Source: Trametes villosa (Eukaryota; Basidiomycota; Agaricomycetes; Polyporales; Polyporaceae). From it: a stretch of DNA of 64,000 bases. Positions 58,559-64,000 of the stretch are shown here, one piece after another. The stretch covers positions 4,240,001 to 4,304,000 of the forward strand of contig PUDQ02000001.1 of assembly GCA_002964805.2 (NCBI GenBank), in the 5' to 3' direction. Made by a program: the position numbers and the translations under genes. The first letter of the stretch is position 1, and each line of letters begins with the position of its first letter. The notes under the pieces are model-generated. The model saw only the letters and a program-made list of their open reading frames with translations, was not told the DNA's origin and did not search any database.

Positions 58559-59280
58559 GTTATACGAGGCGCCCCATCAACAGCCTCCCCGATGTTTCGT
58601 CCTGCTCTATCCGGGACGTCAAAAGAGCTCGCAACAGCGAGACACCACCGACCCCCAACGAGACCGGCCATCGGGCCCATTCTTCCCATGGCGGTCGCCT
58701 ACCCAAAATCCTGCCGCTACGGTGACGAGGCCAGTCACCGTCGGCGATGAGGACCCAAAAGCGCCCTCACGGGAGCACCTGGTGAGTACACCTCCATCTG
58801 CGACTCGCCCCCAACAGAATGCTAACAGCGAGCGAAGGATTGTTGGTGCGGATACGGCGCCAGAGCCGCTTAGTTTCCGCGGCCTCTCTTCTCGCCGAAG
58901 CCCTTTCGCTGGTCGGATAGGTGGAGGGAGAAGAGGTCCTGGGATCTCGGCGGACGGCTCGGTGTGAAGCTCAGTAGATACTGGTCCCCCGTTGTCCTCG
59001 GTTCGTAGAGGTAGCGGGAGCTGGCGACGGACGCAGCGCCGGGACCATGTTGAGTAGAACGCTAATATGAGTCGTGTTCGTATCATCTGTCTGCCCGCGG
59101 GTCCTTCCGTGTGATGCAAGCTTCCGGGCTCCCTGTGGGTATTCCGAGTGCAGGAGTGGAACCGAGCATGTCGACCACATATGCACGGCAAAACAATACA
59201 GTTCCCATACAATGACATCCGTAATGTTACAACGACACCATCGACAACAGCGAGCATACACAGACAAAATCGCTCCTAGT

Positions 59281-60238
59281 CTACTCGTCATCGAATACCA
59301 GCGCGCGAACCTCGATCGACTGGCGGTGCGGCGCGTCCTTCGGCGCCGTGGGGTCCGGGAACGCGGTGTGCGGCGTGAGCCGCGCCCTGTCCTCCTCCGA
59401 GTCGTAGCACTTGATGAGGATGACCTCCTCCGGCGTCTGGTTCGAGAGGTAGTACCACTTGTGGTTCGGGTTGTAGCGCACGCTGTACGTGCTGCCCTCG
59501 CGGTGCGGGTAGATGAGCCGCGTCGAGACGAGGTCCTTCTCGTCGAGCGAGCGCCAGTCGGACACCGCGAGCGGGTGGTGCGCGACGGGATTCTGGATGG
59601 GCCGCCAGACGTTGATGATGCGCACGCGCGACTTGAGCAGCCGGTCTGCGTCCTCGGGGAGGTGGTACTTGACGCGGTTCACGCTCGCCTGGTACGTCTG
59701 GTCGATGTGCACGCGCTCCTGTGAGGGGCATGAGCGCTGTCGTCTAGGGCCATGCGAAACCGAAGTGCACTGACCCCCGGGCCACGGTTGTTGGGTCCCT
59801 CTTCGGTGCCGTCACCGGGGACCCGACGCCTACAGGAAGTGGTCTGACATCAGTCGCTTAGGATCCCCACGGAAGGCACGACACATACCGAATGGTGTGG
59901 TCGAAGATGAAGACGCGCTTCGCGCCAGCGACCTTCTTCAGGATCTCCTCGACTTCGGGGTAGTACTGCTCCTTGATGCGCGCGTCGTCCGTGAACTCGC
60001 GCTCGACGCTCGGCCATTTCACGAACTGGAAGCCGTTCTTGTCGAGCGTGAGCTCCTCCTGCGCCGCGCGCGCGTCGTGGATCACCGCCGGGTGGGGCTC
60101 GCTGCCGACGTTCGAGCGCGGCTTGTCGGCGGGCGGCTGGACGTACGAGTACGGCGGCTCGGTCGAGTTGTCGAGCGGCGCGTAGTAGTTGAGCGTCGTG
60201 GAGATGTCGTGGGGGGAGAGCACAGCTGCGGTGGCCAT
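59281..60238 (-). CDS. AsaB/CmcJ-like hydroxylase/desaturase, paralogue 2
   Basis: This is a close paralogue of the 17138-18096 gene with identical exon structure. Exon 1 is MATAAVLSPHDISTTLNYYA to FIFDHTIR, the small exon is RRVPGDGTEEGPNNRGPG, and the last exon ERVHIDQTYQASVNRVKYHL to PHRQSIEVRALVFDDE with TAG at 59281-59283. The putative metal-binding HID, the INVWRPIQNPVAHHPLAVSD block and YYLSNQTPEEVILIKCYDSE are all kept, so it should be active. The small middle exon is the least conserved part between the two genes. It lies only about 200 bases beyond the end of repeat copy C. Substrate and pathway are unknown; no synthase-type gene lies nearby in the window. Confidence 0.85.
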
Positions 60239-60312
60239 TTCTGCTTAGCGGCGACTGATGAGTGTGCCTATGTGGAGAGAAGGGGATAGCAGGTTGGGTC
60301 AGGGAGCGTAGG

Positions 60313-60320
60313 TATATATA
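60313..60320 (-). promoter_or_regulatory. TATA box of the AsaB/CmcJ-like gene 2
   Basis: TATATATA lies 75-82 bases upstream of the start codon at 60238, nearly the same position as in the paralogue at 18096. Confidence 0.5.
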
Positions 60321-60944
60321 CTCGAGTGCGGCGAAGCCGGTGCCAATGTTGGGGCGAACACGTCCTACCCCGCAGTGGCCACGCTTCCTAATCGCCGCCT
60401 CGCTGCCCGCTGCTCAGTCAGCCAGCGCGGCAGAATGAGGACACTTCGCGCTCTCGACTCTGCGCAGAACGCTAGCACCATACCTGGCGTTAATGAGCGA
60501 GCAATTCACTGCGTTTTCCGCGCAAACACTGCTTTCTAAGGGCGCGCGCCGTCGAAGTGCAGAGTGTCGCCATACCGAACGCCTGTGACGCAAGACGATA
60601 AGTATGTCCTCGAGCCCGTTTAGGGTGTAAGTACTTACGGGCGCGGGTCAGCTGTGCGGCTGCGCTATAAGTACAGGGCTGCCCGAGGTGGGTGTGAAAC
60701 GAACGCTAGGGTGGACATCGGCCGATGGGTGGGGAGTCGATGTCAAACATATGCCGACCCCAAGACGTAATGAACTCTAGGACGAATCCCGAGTCGGGGT
60801 TTACCCAACCTCGGGGTGTCTAGCGACCGTTGTCTCCCATGCCAATCGTTTGGGGAATAGGAGGAACTGACGCAGCAAAAGCGATGTCCGCCTTGTGCAC
60901 CACCCCAGCATGCAAGTTCCGGGATTCTCGGAACGCCTTCATTG
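60321..60944. other. Intergenic, no gene seen
   Basis: Upstream sequence of the oxidoreductase and 3' flank of the HET gene. No feature recognised. Confidence 0.4.
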
Positions 60945-62978
60945 CTACGACCCATATCGTTGTATGTACTCAAGCACGTCTTGCTCAGACCCATGCTCCG
61001 AGCCAACAACGCCGCCGGGCGAGAAGCCGTCCACTCCACCACCACTGGAGCTCCCTTCAGCCGTACTGCTCTCGGTACGGCTCAGCGACACGCCAGACGG
61101 CGATGCCGGCGGCCCCTCGCGGCTCTGCACCTCGACATCTAGCGAGTAGCGCGTCATCTCTCCGACGTCCGAGAGCAGCGCGAACCGAAGCGTGACCACC
61201 CCCGACGCGATCTTGAACGTCCTCGCGCCGTCCTTCCAGTTGCGGATGTGCCGCTTCACGTACCCGCTGCCGCGCCTGTCCGACGCGCCGCCGCCCCCCG
61301 GGCCAGAGCCACGGGAGGCACAGACGGTCGCGCTGAGCGACCACTTGGGCTTGAACAGCCCACGCTGGGAGCTGCGCGAGTATGGGCAGCAACGCGTCTG
61401 ACAGAGGCAGAGCCCGACGTGCACGGTCGCTTCCACGGCGTCGTTGGCGCCGACGAGAGAGAGGGTCGTGTCTTCATCGTCCTCATCTCCGAAGCTCCAC
61501 GGCTCGAGCGGACCCCCTGCGGTAGGGAGGCGCAAGATGTATCCTGCCCTCTGGAGGCGGGCACGCACCCAGGGAAGCAGTTCGACTGAGCATGGGCCGA
61601 GGTAGTCTTCGCGCCTGGGAGCGGACGTCGTGATGTCTGGCGTGAAGGGCTGTTGTAGGCGGTAGGGGACGTAGACTGTGGCCATGGACGCCTTGGGCAG
61701 GTGTTGAGTGGATAGTGAGAGGGCGCGGTATCGAGTAAATGTCATATCGCGCGACCCTGCGCTGGACGCCGTCCTGATGTATTGGCCGACGAGGCAGACG
61801 AGCGACCGGGGCTGTGGCGTCAAGAAAAGAGCGATAAGGTGGTCTGGACGGTACGCGGAGCGGCAGGCGAGGATCGCCAGCTGGGTAGTTTGAGGCCCGT
61901 CGGAGATTGTGAACATGGGCAAGCGCAGACGCATGCCGCTGTTCGTCACCGTGTACTCTGGTGGGTGGAAGGGAGCCCCTAGTAGGTCCGCAAAGTCCTC
62001 AGGACGGATGGAGACGACGTCCGCGGAGTGGGCGAACGCGCGCGCGGACGACGCGAGGAGGCGGTTCTGCTCCCACTCCTCCTCGTACATGTTCCGCTGG
62101 ATGTCCGATGGCGAGAGGACGCAGTCTGGGTCCGTGGAAGGCTGCGCGAGTCGGCGGTCGTCCAGGAGGTCACCCCATGCGAGGATGCTCTGGTCGCCGC
62201 TGCGCTTGAGGATCTCCTCCTGCAGACGGATGAACGCGCTCCGGCCCTCGCCATAAATGGTCGGCATGTTGACGCCGAAGATGCCCATGAGCGCGTACGC
62301 CTCGTCCTCGACGCGGGTAGTCCGCCGTGTGGAGGCCCAGGACATGCGACGGGCGATGCTGACCTCGTCCAGCGGCCGCTCGCGCGTGAGCACCGCGCGG
62401 TCGATGCCAGTGATCTCCTCGATGATGCTGGCGAATGATGCCTTCGTCCCGAGGGGGAGCCACTCCGCCGACACGAAGATGAGGCGGCCAGGCGCGATGA
62501 GCTCCTGCAGCGTCCAGCCGCGGGTGAACCACTCAGAGGAGCGGAAGAGCGACTCGGGTTCGCGCGGGTCTTCATCGCCTGGGACGTCGGAGAGGAAGGC
62601 GTAGCAGACGGCCGCGCGGGCGTACCATTGGTACATGGAGTTGATCGCCTCGGACAGCTCCGCACTACTCGTCTTATCGATGCAACAGGTATCGATCCAG
62701 ACCTTGCGGAAGCCATTCTTCCGGGCGAGTGCGCAGAAATTACGGATTTTCGGGCACAGACCGTCAACGGCGAGCACGTCGGGGTCTGCGGGTGTCGAGG
62801 AAGACGCGGCATGTGCCTGGAGCGCCGCGGTGGTGAGCCTCTGGACGTCTTGGAACGTTTGCTCCGCGGGGCCGACCTTGACCCATACGTGCGACAGTAT
62901 GGCATAACCAGGGTATGGAACTTCCTGAGGACTTGCCACGTGTTCGAACCGAAACGTGTAGGTATCGAGGAGCCACAT
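60945..62978 (-). CDS. HET-domain protein (heterokaryon incompatibility type)
   Basis: Single-exon gene of 677 residues starting MWLLDTYTFRFEHVASPQEV. The HET domain occupies roughly residues 25-170: GYAILSHVW near the start, KVWIDTCCIDKTSSAELSEA around 93-110, then INSMYQWYARAAVCYAFLSD and FTRGWTLQELIAPGRLIFVS. MSWASTRRTTRVEDEAYALM and MGIFGVNMPTIYGEG follow the domain, as in many basidiomycete HET proteins. The C-terminal half has no recognised repeats (no WD40, ankyrin or NACHT) and ends in a Ser/Gly-rich tail. HET domains act in non-self recognition cell death in ascomycetes. In basidiomycetes the families are large and mostly untested, so that role is inference. Confidence 0.92.
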   Translation of the reverse strand: MWLLDTYTFRFEHVASPQEVPYPGYAILSHVWVKVGPAEQTFQDVQRLTTAALQAHAASSSTPADPDVLAVDGLCPKIRNFCALARKNGFRKVWIDTCCIDKTSSAELSEAINSMYQWYARAAVCYAFLSDVPGDEDPREPESLFRSSEWFTRGWTLQELIAPGRLIFVSAEWLPLGTKASFASIIEEITGIDRAVLTRERPLDEVSIARRMSWASTRRTTRVEDEAYALMGIFGVNMPTIYGEGRSAFIRLQEEILKRSGDQSILAWGDLLDDRRLAQPSTDPDCVLSPSDIQRNMYEEEWEQNRLLASSARAFAHSADVVSIRPEDFADLLGAPFHPPEYTVTNSGMRLRLPMFTISDGPQTTQLAILACRSAYRPDHLIALFLTPQPRSLVCLVGQYIRTASSAGSRDMTFTRYRALSLSTQHLPKASMATVYVPYRLQQPFTPDITTSAPRREDYLGPCSVELLPWVRARLQRAGYILRLPTAGGPLEPWSFGDEDDEDTTLSLVGANDAVEATVHVGLCLCQTRCCPYSRSSQRGLFKPKWSLSATVCASRGSGPGGGGASDRRGSGYVKRHIRNWKDGARTFKIASGVVTLRFALLSDVGEMTRYSLDVEVQSREGPPASPSGVSLSRTESSTAEGSSSGGGVDGFSPGGVVGSEHGSEQDVLEYIQRYGS

Positions 62979-63553
62979 TCCGCCAAGGGGGGTATTGGGT
63001 AACTTGTGGACGCAAGTTATCGCTGTGGACCGAGGTCAGGCAAGCTGCGAAGGCTTCACTCCTCTTAACTCACCGTGGCGGTTGTCCGTGAGGGGGCCTT
63101 CGTGCTCAGGTACCTCAAGAAGACATCTCATATATTGTTGACGGCTCAAACTCGAGCTGCGAACATTAGTCTGCCTGACGACCAATTCGAAGGTGGTATA
63201 TTGGCCTGTCGCATCGCCCCAACTATACGCATGCCGATCCGCTTCAGAGGAGGCTGTGTCTTATCTGGCCCGACGTCGCACTGCATAATTCATCTATCGG
63301 CTAGCGCGACCCATAGTATCGTCAACTAAGCAGAGGTACAGCTGGTGCCGGTGAGCAGCGGTGGTGGTGGTGGCCAGGAGTGACTACGGTTGGCGCACGC
63401 GCTGATACTTTCGGGCGTCTATTCTTCATTAAAGTACTTTGGGCGCTTGTGTTCCCTGCAACCGACCATCGACGATATAACATAAGAGATTGCCGGGCCT
63501 GCCAGCTTGTCTCTTACCACCATCGAGCTCGCTGCCTGGTTAACATCGCCGCG
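62979..63553. other. Intergenic, no gene seen
   Basis: Divergent gap between the HET gene (minus) and the p34-like gene (plus). A short GGTGGTGGTGGTGG run is at about 63361-63374. No coding feature. Confidence 0.4.
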
Positions 63554-64000
63554 ATGTCTGATACTGCTGGCTGCCGAATTCTTGTCGTCTCACCCTCTGC
63601 GAGCCGCGCGCACCAGTTCGTGGAACGTATGCACCACCTTCGCATCGCCTCCCCGTCCCGCGCCCAATGATTCCCCAGGTGTCCAGGCACTGTCAGCTTC
63701 TCGTACAGCATCCGCGGACCGAGAAGCCCAGTCCACGGAGGCAGCAGAGGCCGACGAGAGCCTGCGGACGTCTGTCACGACGACCCTCGGCGGAAGCAAC
63801 AATCCACTGTCTGCCGGAAGCAGTACCAGCATCCCCTGGACGATCGTCAACAAGTACTACACTGCGGACGTCCATTTCGAGACGCACGAGTTCGACCACT
63901 TTAGAGTGCATCATGCTATCGGAGTGCCTGCGATAATCTATGTGTGGGGACCGGGTGAGGTGAGTATTTCCTAACCGATCGTGCTCACATCCGGTACTCA
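63554..64000 (+). CDS. Alpha/gamma-adaptin-binding p34-like protein (AAGAB/Irc6 type), N-terminal part
   Basis: The start ATG at 63554 gives MSDTAGCRILVVSPSASRAH then QFVE. An intron of about 50 bases (63626-63676) joins in phase to RVQALSASRTASADREAQST. The exon continues to SIPWTIVNKYYTADVHFETH and FDHFRVHHAIGVPAIIYVWG and stops at a GT donor near 63959. The Rossmann-like start (RILVV) and the WTIVNKYYTADVHF segment match the p34/Irc6 family, GTPase-like folds that chaperone clathrin adaptor assembly. The canonical P-loop Gly/Lys is not apparent, as is usual in this family. The gene is cut by the window edge. Confidence 0.75.

Larger units (their letters stand above)
54607..59078 (+). repeat. 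Large dispersed repeat, copy C (4.5 kb)
   Basis: This copy runs in the same direction as copy A. It begins inside the family (AACTCGAATCGAACCTCCCG), so about 240 bases of the 5' end, including most of the first open frame, are missing. It ends at the common CTAATATGAGTCGTGTT (59062-59078). It keeps the 440-base section that copy A lost and has about five tandem units. It is the only copy in which the 3' exons can be joined into one open frame (see 57887-58558). No transposase or polymerase was recognised. Confidence 0.85.

Noticed and set aside
58503..58967. 154-codon plus-strand frame in repeat copy C
   Set aside because: It crosses the conserved splice acceptor at 58536 and is cut by a stop when the intron is removed; a different frame is continuous across the introns.
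1..64000. CRISPR array or bacterial-type operon
   Set aside because: Introns, an intron-containing tRNA and eukaryotic proteins throughout; no regularly spaced short direct repeats seen.

Overview
The window looks like nuclear DNA of a basidiomycete fungus, most likely an agaricomycete. The genes are GC-rich, densely packed on both strands and mostly split by many 45-70 bp GT-AG introns, and several encode fungus-type proteins (Zn2Cys6-like cluster, HET domain, AsaB/CmcJ-like oxidoreductases, an EI24/RRT8-like membrane protein, Pob3 without an HMG box). All multi-exon models were assembled by eye from splice signals and reading frames, so exon edges are approximate while overall spans and strands are firmer.

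Layout. 1-9.1 kb: the end of a DCAF4-like WD40 gene, MOB2 (minus) and, divergently, a TPR/Mlp1 nuclear-basket nucleoporin (plus). 9.5-14.2 kb: copy A of a large dispersed repeat. 14.8-21.4 kb: a cluster-zinc-finger protein, an AsaB/CmcJ-like oxidoreductase, a GNAT acetyltransferase, a probable mitochondrial membrane protein (all minus) and an intron-containing tRNA-Lys. 22.7-27.0 kb: a large Ser/Thr kinase. 27.7-32.8 kb: copy B of the repeat, inverted. 33.1-36.0 kb: a dienelactone hydrolase and an EI24/RRT8-like protein. 36.4-43 kb: an actin-regulator locus with three tandem cofilin genes next to alpha-actinin, which is divergent from the FACT subunit POB3 (43.2-45.5 kb). 45.9-51.2 kb: a large RA-PH signalling protein. 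51.2-54.6 kb: no gene seen. 54.6-59.1 kb: repeat copy C. 59.3-63.0 kb: a second AsaB/CmcJ-like paralogue and a HET-domain gene. 63.6-64 kb: the start of an adaptin-binding p34-like gene.

Two features stand out. First, a roughly 1.2-1.4 kb segment carrying cofilin plus the last exon of its neighbour alpha-actinin has been tandemly triplicated. This left two orphan but open alpha-actinin exon copies, and a third cofilin with a two-base deletion and a changed C-terminus. Second, three 4.5-5.1 kb copies of a repeat family (two direct, one inverted) show no recognisable transposase or reverse transcriptase. They do contain conserved GT-AG introns, degenerate ~270-360 bp tandem units and, in copy C, a phase-consistent spliced reading frame.
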